64,000 nt of DNA, from positions 28,791,319 to 28,855,318 of the forward strand of contig NC_089236.1 in assembly GCF_963924675.1 (NCBI RefSeq). The letters run 5' to 3'. Each line of letters begins with the position of its first letter. The stretch's first letter is position 1. Shown here one piece after another: positions 49,451 through 60,842 of this stretch. The notes under the pieces are model-generated. The model made no database searches. It saw nothing but the letters and a program-made list of their open reading frames with translations, and was not told where the DNA came from. The position numbers and the translations under genes are program-made. Source of the stretch: Phocoena phocoena (taxonomy: Eukaryota; Chordata; Mammalia; Artiodactyla; Phocoenidae).

Positions 49451-52400
49451 CTGTGTCCACATTGACTTAACTGGAGTCCTTCTCTCTGAAACAAAGAGAA
49501 GAGAAGGTAGTCATTCACAATCCATGGCCTAATTTCTAGGCTTAATCAGAAATTCTTTTAATTTCGCTTTAATGGATTGTGGTAATGTTCCCTACAGCAT
49601 CACTATTGCAATCACAGACAGAATGGATATTATGAAGATTTTTCAGATAAACTTAAAAAAAAAAAAACCAAAAAACTCCTAATCCCTAGAATGGCTCTTT
49701 TCCCTTGGTGACTTCCTTTTCTGATCTTATAGCTATATCTTTTACATATCTATTCCCCACTGGTATGTTTACTTTGGATTCATTATTGCTGAAACAATAG
49801 AGAAATCTTTTCCTTCAGTAAACAGCATCCTGGCAGAGCAGTATGGCTGACAAATGTCTTCAGTAGCAGATCTGGGGGAGCATCAGAACCTGATCAAATA
49901 TAATTCCAGACAGGACTCAGATTTTTTAAAAATAAAATATTGTTACTTATTACAATTTATTTCAAATCAATGTGTTAATTAATAAATATTTCTCAAACTA
50001 GCAGAAAATTAAATTTTATTCAATTTCCATTGCTACTATGGAGTTTTGTCCTTTTAAAATAAGAGCAATCTGGGCTTGAATATAAGTACTATCTGATCAT
50101 TGCAAGGCATTGGGCTAAATATAATTATGACCTTTTCAGTATCATAAACTGAGTCTCAAAATGTTAAAGCATGGTGCTCAAAGGAATTGACAGCATGGAC
50201 TTTTTCAACTCAGACTTTCATTCTCCAAAATAGATGCTTTTTCAATTAAACCATAGTATCTATATATTTGTTTTTATTTTACATATTTTGAGGAGGATTA
50301 TAAAGAGAAATAAATGTTTCATACATATTATTATGACTCATTAAATCTCTCCTCATTCAATAATGCAAAGTTTCTTTATCACATATAAACTCAGAATGCA
50401 TATTCTAACTTCAACTTTACTTCCACATTTAAATGTCTTACTTATAAATTTGGTTTTTATTTGCATTATCTAATGTAATAAAAGTAAATACAAATGTTGC
50501 TCTCTATAGAAACAAATACAACCATTTTGTATTTTTGTATTGTAATCAGGGATCCCTTTCCCACATTTTTATGTCTTTAATGTGCACTAAGTTATCTTAA
50601 ATACAGCAGTGGTCAGTCAATAAATGTTTCATAGTTACAAATAATTAGGAGAAAATAATTTGCATCTTGGACAGTATATTTTTATGTATATTCACATACA
50701 ACTTCTGCCTTTTTTTCTTGGCCTGTGTTAATAACAACTCATATCTATTATAAGTAACTTCTATATAGATCTTTAATTTCAGAATTTGTCAAAAGTTCAG
50801 GAAAAGATATATAGATGTGAATTAAAGCTGCTGCTTTCATTGAATACTACATTAAGCTTCCAAAGGGAAAATAGTTTATATGAATTATTTTAAAAGACAA
50901 AATGAAACATACATGATATTTGGAATATAAAATTATAGAACTACTTACTGCAAAACACTATATAATAAAGTATAAATGATGGTCCTCTGAAAATTAAATT
51001 ATAAAATTAGCAAATGATGAAATAAACCAGAGAAAACTTAAAGCTAAAATTAGATTCTTGTGCAGTAGGACTTGATTGCAATCATATAAAGGCATCCTCA
51101 CCTATCTAAATTATTTGTCTCAAAGAATGAGAACAAAAATAAAACAGGAGGCGTAAGTATTTATTAGCCAATGAATTATATTACAATAAGGGTTATAAGA
51201 ACAAAATAATGCTAAATGTCTAACCAAGCATTGTACATGAAGCAGTACAGTATAATATCCATTATTGGATAAATTTATAAACACAACATTTTGGTCAATT
51301 GCCATTGACCTTTTATTAACACAACTTTTTTTTTTTTCTAATTCAATGTTCACAAAGTGAACTGATAAAATCAATTGCCTGGCTTTACATAGATATGGCA
51401 TTTTAAAAAAAGCAGATATAAACTGATATTAAAAGCAGTCAGTGGAAGACAAGCTAATGAACACAAGAATGTTACACTGTATGTATATGTAGATGTGTGT
51501 ATAGATGTGAGTGTCTATATGTGATGTACTTGTAGTTTAACCTATGAATAATCTCTAAGAAAATGTAAAACAAAACAGAATATTAATAATTTCCCTTGGT
51601 ATAAAAAGCTTTTTAATTCCATGATTAATTAGTTTGTTTTTAATGTAACATTTCAACTAATTTAATATTTAAATGTGCCATTCATAAGTCTCCTGTGAAT
51701 CATTACAGAAAAAACTTAATCTAGTCACTGAGATATTAATAGAGGAAAATTATTTCCAGCAGTAATAACCAGGCATTCCTTGTCAGTGACATTGATGATA
51801 TAATAAATCTTTCCTTAACTCTAGTTTCTCAATTGTGATAATGTTACATTAAAAGGAATTCCCAAAGCATTTTCAAAATTAAAGAAATCATGCAGTCCCC
51901 TTTTCTATGGACAGCAATAAACCATCCCCCTAATCATTTTTCAGCTGTACTGATTTGCAGCCAAATTTTCAGCCATAGAGGATTACCATCTTATTGGAGT
52001 TCTTGACAGTTCTGGCAATGTAAATTCTCTAGAGCATCTCTAGGGAAATAGAATTGAAAACTCCATAAATATGGTATTTTTCACCACTAGCAATGTAAGC
52101 ATAGTCACTCCCATCTTCTACAGCTTAGGGACACAAAATGAAAAGAGCACGGCAACTCACATTTCAGAAATTAGACAGTCCACCTTTAAAACAGCTCCAG
52201 AAAGCAAGTGGACTGTTGGAATGTAAAGGAGTAGGTAAAGAAGGACAGAAAGAGGTTGCTTCAGATTTGCAACATACACATATAAGGCGATCTTTTACAA
52301 AAGCTATGGTGTATTTATCTCCCTCTTTACTTTCATCAACTCTTCTAAAGACATATCATGTGTAAGGCACTATGAAAGTCTCTTATCTCAAACTGATACA

Positions 52401-53750
52401 ATTGAGTGTAGGAGGAAAGATACAAAATGAGTGAGTACAGCCAGAAAGAATATAAAGTGCTCACTAAAGGTGTTTCTGGCAGTGTAGACATTAATTAATT
52501 AGGATATTACTAACAAAATTAAGATGTTTTTATTTGGACTCCAGTTGATTTGGTGAAATAAAGGATATTAAAAGCACAAAAAGTAAATTTCCCTACTTCA
52601 AACCTATCACATAGAACAAAGATTTTAAAAGAGAGCAGAGAAAGGGAGAACAAACAAACAAAAAAGTTAACGGAAAAGGATAAACACAGTCTCAGAAGCA
52701 TTACTGACAAGTCCTGTGAAATCTGAACTCCAAAAGGAGGGTAAAGGTGTCTTAGTGAAATGACATTCTCAAGTGTAACTATGGTAGCATACAGGTTCTA
52801 CTGTTTTCATCATGTCCATGACATGTACAATCTTTTAACACTATCTTTGTCATGAACATGAAAACAACTGTGATAGATTAGCCACCATACAGCCAACCTA
52901 GATCTCTTTGTGCTCCATTTTTCTATCAATTAAAAAAAAAATTCTACTTTTAAGTCAACAAGGAAACGGGCCAATTTTCATCTTCAGTGTAGATCTTCCC
53001 AATCCCCACCTTCACTTTCTACAACAGTAATATTGTCATACCACGTTAAATTTCCTGCATATAAAATTTGTAGCCACCTGGGGACCCATCAACAACCCCA
53101 ATAATCCTTTTCATTCAAAAGTATCTGGAATTAGCCATATGATAATTTGGTCCTATTTGTTATTGCTAAAACTAAATCAGTAATGACTCAGCATACTTCA
53201 CCTTACCATTTCTTCAAAAAATCATTTTAACTTTATAACAAGATACTCTATGCATTCTGTAGTTACCTGGCCATGGTTTCCACCTACCTATACAGTTTTT
53301 TTGTTTTATTTTGCTTTGTTTGTTTATTTTTAGTTTCAGATTATTTCAAATGGTTTCAATTGAGTTCCTTTGTGAATTAAGGTACCATCTGCCCAGGTAG
53401 CCAACATTTAATGAGGCTTCCAGAGAAAGGATTTTTCTAGAACTACTATAGCCTCTTATTTTAAAAATCTAGCTTTTACCAGGGCTCTTAACAAATGTCA
53501 GGGAATGGAATGTTTTTCTTATTTAACATCTGCCTTGCATTTCTTGCACTTACCCATCGCTGACAAGTCTAGTTCTATTTCTTCCAAGTTCTTTTCATAA
53601 ACTTATCACCTATAATCCACTCCAAGCCTTTGCCACTTTATACGGAGATTGTGTAAACAGTCATTCTAGAATCAAGTCCTCACCATGTTACTCTTTATCC
53701 CCTGCTTTGTCTGCCAGAAAATACCTCAGCCATTATGATTGATGGGTCTG
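49451..53750. other. AT-rich unique sequence, nothing recognised
   Basis: About 4.3 kb without a recognisable gene or recent repeat. All frames are below 95 codons. A 12-base A-run is at 49656 and short T-runs occur near 51326. This is one of the largest repeat-free blocks in the window. Confidence 0.5.
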
Positions 53751-54108
53751 TGCTATGTTTTGAATGTGTCCCCCACTAAATTCATATGATTAAACCTATG
53801 CCCCACGGTGATGGTAGCAGGAGGTGGGACTTTTGAGAGCTGATTAGGTCAAGAGAGCTCTGTCATGAATGGGATTAGTGCCCTCATAAGAGAGACCAAG
53901 GAGAGTTCCCTTGCCCCCTTCAACCATGTGAGGACACAGCTCCATCTATGTACCAGAAAGTGAGCCCTTACCAGCTACCACATGAATTTGCCAATACTGT
54001 GATCTTAGACTTCCCAGCCTCCAGATCTGTGAGAAATAAATATTTGTTTTTTATAATCTATCCAGTCTATGGTATTCTGTTAGGGCAGCTAAAACTGTCT
54101 AGAAGACA
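53751..54108 (+). mobile_element. MaLR-type solo LTR (MLT1/MST-like)
   Basis: It starts tgctatgttttgaatgtgtc and ends gctaaaactgtctagaagaca. Internal landmarks of mammalian MaLR LTRs are plain: aggtgggacttttgagagctg, gtgaggacacag and the near-terminal ctatggtattctgtta. An AATAAA-like signal is in gagaaataaatatttg at about 54031. There is no internal sequence, so it is a solo LTR. Target copies were not matched. Confidence 0.85.
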
Positions 54109-55042
54109 ATGTTGCTAACAATGCCAATGTGAGACAGCACAAGGATAAGGTGGTTATATCAGACTCACAGAATTCAGAGAACTTAGCCAATAGGAAACTT
54201 TGCTACAGCTTTCAAGGAGACAGAGGAGAAAAAGGCAGAGAGAGGTTTAAGACTTCTAAAGTGCTCCATATGTACTTTCTGGCCGAAACAGGAAGCACTC
54301 TGGCCCAGATTCGCATATAAAGACTCTAAGAAGTGTAAATGCTCATTAAACTTACACATATGGAGGTGTTTTGGCCATAACACATCTCCAGTTTATACTC
54401 AGATAGTTACCATAGGACATGTGACAATATCTGAGTCATGTGTCATATATTGATAGATTCCAGGTCTAGAAAGAACTACTACTTACCATTTCCTTTCCAT
54501 AGAGAAAAATCATTAATACTTGTCACAGAGCCTCCAGGAGGGCTGGAGAAAGATGACAAGCAAAAACATATAATAATCAGAACTTCATGAAATTTGTTTG
54601 AGGAATGGGATAGTTTATTGTTTAAGGAATGGAATAATATAAACTTAATTTGCAAATATAGATTTTTAAAATTCAAATAAGAGAATATAATAAATATATA
54701 ATATTAGCAGGTTGGATGTAAGATGCTTAAAATGTCTATCCAAATAACTGACTGAAATATTTATCAAAGAAATTTTATTCATACATCTTATGCCTGTTAT
54801 TAAACATATAAAGAAAAGGGAGGAGCTTTTTTTTAAGGACAATTTGAAACACTTTTCTTGCATCTAGATATAATTGTATTTGAAAAAAATAATAATGGTA
54901 ATAATACTTATTATCAAATAGATGTATTTAACAAATATGAGACTATTAAAACTGCTATCATATAAGAGCATTTAGTATATTTCAAGTAATGTGTGAATAA
55001 TTTATGTTCTCTTTTTTCTTTCTCTCTCTCTCCATACATATA

Positions 55043-55083
<41 letters not shown>

Positions 55084-55100
55084 CACATTATTCATCAGAA
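54109..55100. other. Unique AT-rich sequence with (AT)n repeat
   Basis: No gene was recognised. A (CT)n stretch at 55018-55033 is followed by (AT)n at 55046-55082. Confidence 0.5.
55046..55082. repeat. (AT)n microsatellite
   Basis: Uninterrupted AT units. Confidence 0.95.
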
Positions 55101-55104
55101 AAAT

Positions 55105-55195
55105 ATTTGGAGACATGATTTTCAAAAGGTAAAGTAGCTTGCTCTCAGTCATAGCAGGAAGTGACAGAACAGATGTGCGAAACCAGATCTTTTAT
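55105..55195 (-). repeat. MIR SINE fragment, inverted
   Basis: ggtaaagtagcttgctctcagtcatagcaggaagtgacagaacagatgtgcgaaaccagatctt follows the reverse MIR core. It is diverged and short. Confidence 0.55.
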
Positions 55196-55874
55196 TCCAA
55201 AACAAATCCTGTCAGTTCTTCCCTGTCTAATAGGAAGTTAGACAGAATCAAATTTATGCTGGTCTCAAAAAAGCTGGGTGTGATTCTTAAATTTTTCTAT
55301 TCTTTAAATGACTTGCACAAAATTGAATTGTTTAGAAATAAGATTAAATATTTAGAAGAATTTCCTGATGTATCCAGTAGCAAGGTGAGCCTGGGATTTC
55401 TTTGTCAAATGACTTAAATCATTCAATTTTTGTCCTAGATATATTATTCAAATGTTCTATTTATCCTATTATTAGATTTGGTAAATTGCATATTTTGGGG
55501 TGTTTTTCTGTTCATCCAAATTGTCAAATTTGTTAGTATAAAATAGATTTCTACAAGATCAGTGGTGATGTCCTAACAGACTACAAAAACACCTATATTT
55601 TTATAGTTTTGGAAATTTATTATGCTTTTTAAATATAAGTTTGAAATTTAACTAATGTGTGAATGACATAAAAGCTAATTCTAGGTTTTTTTTGTTTTTG
55701 TTTTCTTAATAGCTAGAAAAATAAAAATTGTGTTTCATCATATTATCTATATTTTTAAATATAACGAAATTGTTGACTATAAAGGATATATTTCTATGTA
55801 AACAATGGCTTTCTCTTATTTATAAGAGCCAACTCTATTTAGGATCAAAACAAATTAAAACCATAATTTAGGAT
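55196..55874. other. Unique AT-rich sequence, nothing recognised
   Basis: No feature is supported. The 92-codon frame at 55139-55417 begins in the MIR fragment and shows no motif. Confidence 0.5.
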
Positions 55875-56525
55875 GTAAAGCAACTGAATCTCTCATGTAT
55901 TGCTGGTGGGAAAGCAAAATGGTATAGTCTCTCCAGAAAACAGTTTGGTAATTTTTGTAAAGTTAAATATACACTTACCAAATGGCCCAACAATCCTCTT
56001 CCTGGATATTTACCCAAAGGAAATAAAATGTGGGTATACATACAATTATATATGTGATTGTTTATAGCAACACTATTCATAATTGGCAAAAGTGGACATA
56101 ACTCAAATATCATCAATGGCTGAAGCATAAATGGCGATATGTCCATGCTATAGAATGTTACTCAACAAGAAAAAGGGATGAACTACTGATACTTACACTG
56201 AGGGAAAGTAGTGTAAATTATTATTTATATTATTTTATAATATGAATATTTTTTGCATATTTTATGAAATTATTATTTCATATTTTATGATCTTATTTAT
56301 ATACTCTTGTAAAGACAAAACTGTACTGCTATAATGTGTATAGTGTTGGAGATCTGTGATTGTCTTGGATTAGGGATGAAGGTAGGGTGTTATTAAAAAG
56401 GGATAACACAAAAGATTTTTGGGGAAGATGAAACAGTTTTGCATTTGTTTATGCTAGTATTTACATAAATTAATATTTATGTGTCAAAGTTCATAGAACT
56501 TTACACCAAAAATATTGTATTGCAT
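55875..56525 (+). mobile_element. Old L1M 3' fragment, forward
   Basis: It begins in the ORF2 carboxy end (gctggtgggaaagcaaaatgg at 55902, then acttaccaaatggcccaac) and continues through the L1M 3' UTR to an end near gttcatagaactttacacc. It is strongly diverged, with no coding frame. Confidence 0.8.
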
Positions 56526-56892
56526 AATTTTAAAAGAAAATAAATCATAATTTTAAATATAGTACATTAAAACAAAAATAAAAATGATATATTTTATTTC
56601 ACTATGGCTATTATAACTAGAATTTTGTAATGTTCAGCTCTCTTGAAAATATCTATTTTTTCCCTCCAGATCTTTTTGATAGAAAAGCATCCATAAAGAT
56701 AACTGTCATATTTCTCCATTTAATTAGGAAGCAAAATGGACTTAGTATTTTTTAACTTTATTGAGGTGAAATTGACAAATAAAATTGTAAGACATTTAAA
56801 ATGTACAATGTGATGATTTATTATATGTATGCATACTGAAAAGATTCCTCACATCCAGGTAATTAACACATCCTTCACCTCACATACTTACC

Positions 56893-56893
<1 letters not shown>

Positions 56894-56953
<60 letters not shown>
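56894..56953. repeat. Compound (TG)n(GA)n microsatellite in L1-E
   Basis: About 20 TG units run into about 9 GA units, within the inverted L1 3' UTR where the family has a short native GT run. Confidence 0.95.
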
Positions 56954-57328
56954 TATATAAATTCTACTGCCTTAGCAAATTTCAATTATACAGTAGTGTC
57001 ATCAACTATAGTTACTGTATTATACATTAGATTCTCAGAACTTATGCATCTTATAACTGAAAGTTTGTACCATTTTACCTAGCTCTTCCCATTTCCTTCA
57101 TCCCCAGCCCCTGGAAACCACTTTTCTACGTTCTATTTCTATGAGTTGACTTTTACTTTTTCTTTCCTTCTTTTTTTTTTTTTTTTCTTTTTGATTCTAC
57201 ATATAAGTGATACTATGTGGTATTTGTTTTACTGTCTGGTTTATTTCGTTTAGCATATTGTCTTCCAGGTTCATCCATATTGTTACAAGTGATAGGATTT
57301 TCTTCTTTGGTAAGGGTAAATACTAATA

Positions 57329-57333
<5 letters not shown>

Positions 57334-57390
<57 letters not shown>
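57334..57390. repeat. (AT)n microsatellite in L1-E
   Basis: An uninterrupted TA tract of about 28 units, located where the L1 consensus carries a short tatatata word before taccacac. Confidence 0.95.
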
Positions 57391-57395
<5 letters not shown>

Positions 57396-57949
57396 ACACT
57401 CTCTCTATTCCTTCATACATCAACAGAAACTTAGTTTGTTTCCATACCGGGGCTACTGTGAATAATGCTGCAATGAAGATGAGAGTACAGATATCTCATT
57501 GGTATAACAGTTTCATTTCCTTTGGATATAAACTCAGAAGTCCAATTGCTGGATGATATGGTAGATCTGTTTCAGTTTCTTGAGGAAACTCCATACTGTT
57601 TTCCATAGTGACTTTACAATTTTACATTCCTGCCAACAATATACAAGAGTTTTCTTTTCTCCATATCCACATCAGTATTTGTTATCTCTTATTTTTTTAA
57701 TGGTAGAGAGTCTAACAGGTGTGAAATTATATGTCACAGCTATATTGATCAAAACAGTATAGTATTGGCATAAAAACAGATGCATAGATCAATGAAACAT
57801 AATAGAAAGCCATGCCATGCATATATGGTTAATAAACCCATTCATATATATTTATTAACTTATGACAAAGAATAAAGAATATACATTGGGAAAGGGACAG
57901 TCTTTGCAAGAAATGGTGGTGGAAAAACTGGACAGCCACATGCAAGAGA

Positions 57950-58192
57950 ATGAAACTATGCTCCTATCTTACACCATACATAAAAATCAACTCAAAATGG
58001 ATTAAAGACTTGAATGTAATACCTGAAAACATAAAAATCTTAGAAGAAAAAATAAGAGGTAAGCTCCTTGACCTTGGTCCTGCAATTGATCATTTGGAAT
58101 TGACATCAAAAGCAACAATAAATAAACAGAACTATATCAAACTAAAACACTTCTGCACAGCAAAGTTAACCATCAACCAAATGAAAAGGTAA
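57950..58192 (+). pseudogene. L1-E ORF2 fragment in the flipped segment
   Basis: An 80-codon open piece of ORF2 carboxy-terminal sequence with the family's [22 protein letters not shown] stretch and the later KLKHFCTAK segment. It ends at a stop at 58190-58192. No function remains. Confidence 0.8.
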
Positions 58193-58415
58193 TCTATGGA
58201 ATGGGAGAAAATATTTGCAAATCACAAATTTGATAAGGAGTTAATATCCAAAATACACAAAGAACTCAATAGCAAAAAAACAAATAACAAAGTTAAAAAT
58301 GAGCAAAAGACCTTAATAGAAATTTTTCCAAAGATGACATACAAATAAATGACCAATAGGTATATAAAAAGGTACTCAATATTACTAATCATCATAGAAA
58401 TGTAAATAAAATATA

Positions 58416-59723
58416 CTTACTTGATTTGAATATCTGTAGCATTATTAAAGCATAAGTAGCAAAGATATTTACATCTGCCCAACAGGCAAAATGAAACCCA
58501 AAAACAAAAATAATATGTAAATTACAGATTATTATTAAAATATGTAATTAAATAAGGCAGGAAACCTGATGGGTCTGAAAAAGTTCTCAGCATGCTTTTG
58601 TTTTAAGTTTTTTCTTTATCATTTGTTATTTTTAAATTTATGTTAGAGTTTAATAAACACATAAATTACTCAAAGAAACAAGAAGAGAGTTTATGTGGAC
58701 AAAAATAGTATTCACATGTCAACAAATTAAAATTCTACTTACACCAAGTTAAGAACAGGCTAGTATACAACATGGAGAAAACACTGTCAATAATTTAATT
58801 GTATTCAGAAACATTCCAGACATTATGTGACAGTATGTCATTCTGGAGATCTGGAGACAGACATTTTCACTCAGAGTCGTCTACACACCATACCACATTC
58901 CTTTACATCCAAAGCTAGATTGATAAAAGAGGTTTCAGATATGAAGGTTTAATGAGACAGTATATGCCTACATTACCACATGTCTGCAATTAGTAAACAA
59001 TAAACAGCATTACTATTATCAACATCATCTTTAATATATTATCATTGTTATGATCATTATCATTATTATATTTCCTATCAAGTTTTGTTTTATCAAGTAC
59101 TTCCATATATTTTGTTTCATAATTTTTTTAACATTGTCATTTAATGAAATTACTCCCAGATTAAGAATTTTCCTATAGCCAATTTACTCTTTCCAATTAA
59201 TTATATGAGTATAACAAAGCTGGCAGATTATTTCTTCTTAGAGGTTTTACTTTCCTCAACCTTCAAGATAATGTCTAGCTCTCTTTTTTTGGCTATCTGA
59301 CTTAACATATAAATTTCTCATTAAGATGGCTTTGGATTTAAAAGAGAAATACAAGTACAGTGGCCTTTCCAACATACTTTACTGAGATCTTTTCCCTGAC
59401 AATAGCATTTCCTTCCATCCAACTTACTACTAAGATATATTTCAATGTCAGAATTTTTCTCTTCCTCCTCTGTGATAATAAGCCAATGAACATAAAATGT
59501 ACTTTTGAAAATAAAATAAAAATTTTTAAAATCCATTAAACTCAAATAAAGACATAAAGTAATTCACCAAGCTCTTCTTTATGAAATTTTATACAGGTCT
59601 GCCATACGTATACAAACTTTATCTTAACTTCCCTGAGTTGTTAAACGGTTTTGAAAGATAATCTTATAAGATTATAACATGAAATCAAGGACTGCCAAAG
59701 AAAAATTTCAAAGGATACTTGTT
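58416..59723. other. AT-rich unique sequence, nothing recognised
   Basis: No gene is supported. The minus-strand frame at 59321-59545 (74 codons) lacks motifs. Confidence 0.5.
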
Positions 59724-59740
59724 AAAAAAGAACAAGACAG

Positions 59741-59892
59741 GGCTTCCCTGGTGGTGCAGTGGTTGAGAGTCTGCCTGCTGATGCAGGGGACATGTTTTCG
59801 TGCCCCGGTCCGGGAAGATCCCACATGTCTGTGCTCCACAACGGGAGAGGCCATAACAGAGGCTCACGTACCGCAAAAAAAGAAAAAAAAAA
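59741..59892 (+). mobile_element. Internally shortened CHR-2-type SINE
   Basis: A forward copy with an exact 17-bp target duplication aaaaaagaacaagacag (59724-59740 and 59893-59909). The head and both promoter boxes are present, but about 50 bases between cccacatg and tctgtgctcc are missing compared with the other copies here. The exact duplication suggests a recent insertion, so the shorter form may have been mobilised in that state. Confidence 0.95.
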
Positions 59893-59909
59893 AAAAAAGA
59901 ACAAGACAG

Positions 59910-60788
59910 ATTTTATTCAGACCACTGCAGTAGGGGAAAGAAACTTCCATCTAGAACTAGTTTAACTCCACTGAAACAAGAGGTGGGAGGTTTTTCAAGT
60001 GTTTGGATAAACCAAAGGAAAATCACTGGAGAACATTAAGGGGAACATTGGCTAATGTGATTAGACTGTCTGTGTTTAACTGGCTGATTGGTACTTATCA
60101 AAATTAGTATCTTACCCTCCAATGGAGATTACTTTTCAAAGGGATGCTTCACAGGTCCTTGAAAAAGACATTCCTGGGTTGCAAAAATCAGCAACAGGTT
60201 GAGAGAAGATTTACATCTCAAGGGACAGAGAGAGAGTTTATAATTCCAAGTTTTCTAAATACATGCTCTAAGAATAGGAAGGGACATATATTGAGAAAGA
60301 AACCTGTCTAAATTTTAGTCAGGGTGAGGGGAACATTGAAGCCATCTTGGTCTGCACCTCGGGACATAGGATGAGTAGATACTAGGAAAATCCTGTGCTA
60401 GTAACAGCAATGACAACAGCAGATGAACCAGACTTGGGCTCCTGGGCTTGGGAATGGAAGTAGAAATGGTATTCCTCACAAACTGAGCACCTGTTTGCCA
60501 TTCTGCAATAATGATAATATTATTATTATTATAGTTTATCTGGGATAGTAGCATCAAGAGGGAAAACTTACAATTCCTGATAATCTTGAATGCTATAGCT
60601 TTTCAATAAATATAGATTTGTCAAAATATAAAACAAATTGTATTTCATTTATACCCTGACACTTTTGATGGGGTCATATCAGTTAGATTCCTTTTCCCAA
60701 AAGTTAGTTAAAAGAGTTGTCTGCTGAAGTTTTGCATCAAGGGACATTCTTTGGATAAACTTTATCATGTATATACATATATAGTATG
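59910..60788. other. Unique sequence, nothing recognised
   Basis: No gene was recognised. A short ATT-rich stretch is at 60506-60532. Confidence 0.5.
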
Positions 60789-60789
60789 A

Positions 60790-60837
<48 letters not shown>
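60789..60837. repeat. (AT)n microsatellite
   Basis: Uninterrupted TA repeats. The 60-codon minus-strand frame across it reads Tyr-Ile repeats and is an artefact. Confidence 0.95.

Positions 60838-60839
<2 letters not shown>

Positions 60840-60842
<3 letters not shown>

Larger units (their letters stand above)
56745..58415 (-). mobile_element. L1-E: old L1 with 5' inversion
   Basis: The part at 56745-57735 is an inverted L1M 3' UTR and ORF2 end on the minus strand. The part at 57737-58415 is ORF2 in the opposite (plus) orientation. In L1 coordinates the plus-strand part ends (atcatagaaatgtaaataaaat) within roughly a dozen bases of where the inverted part begins, so the two halves are neighbours that have been flipped. 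This is the twin-priming signature. Two microsatellites have grown inside it, at 56894-56953 and 57334-57390. Confidence 0.85.

Noticed and set aside
57334..57390. TATA-box promoter in the AT tract
   Set aside because: The tract is a microsatellite with no gene or transcript evidence downstream.
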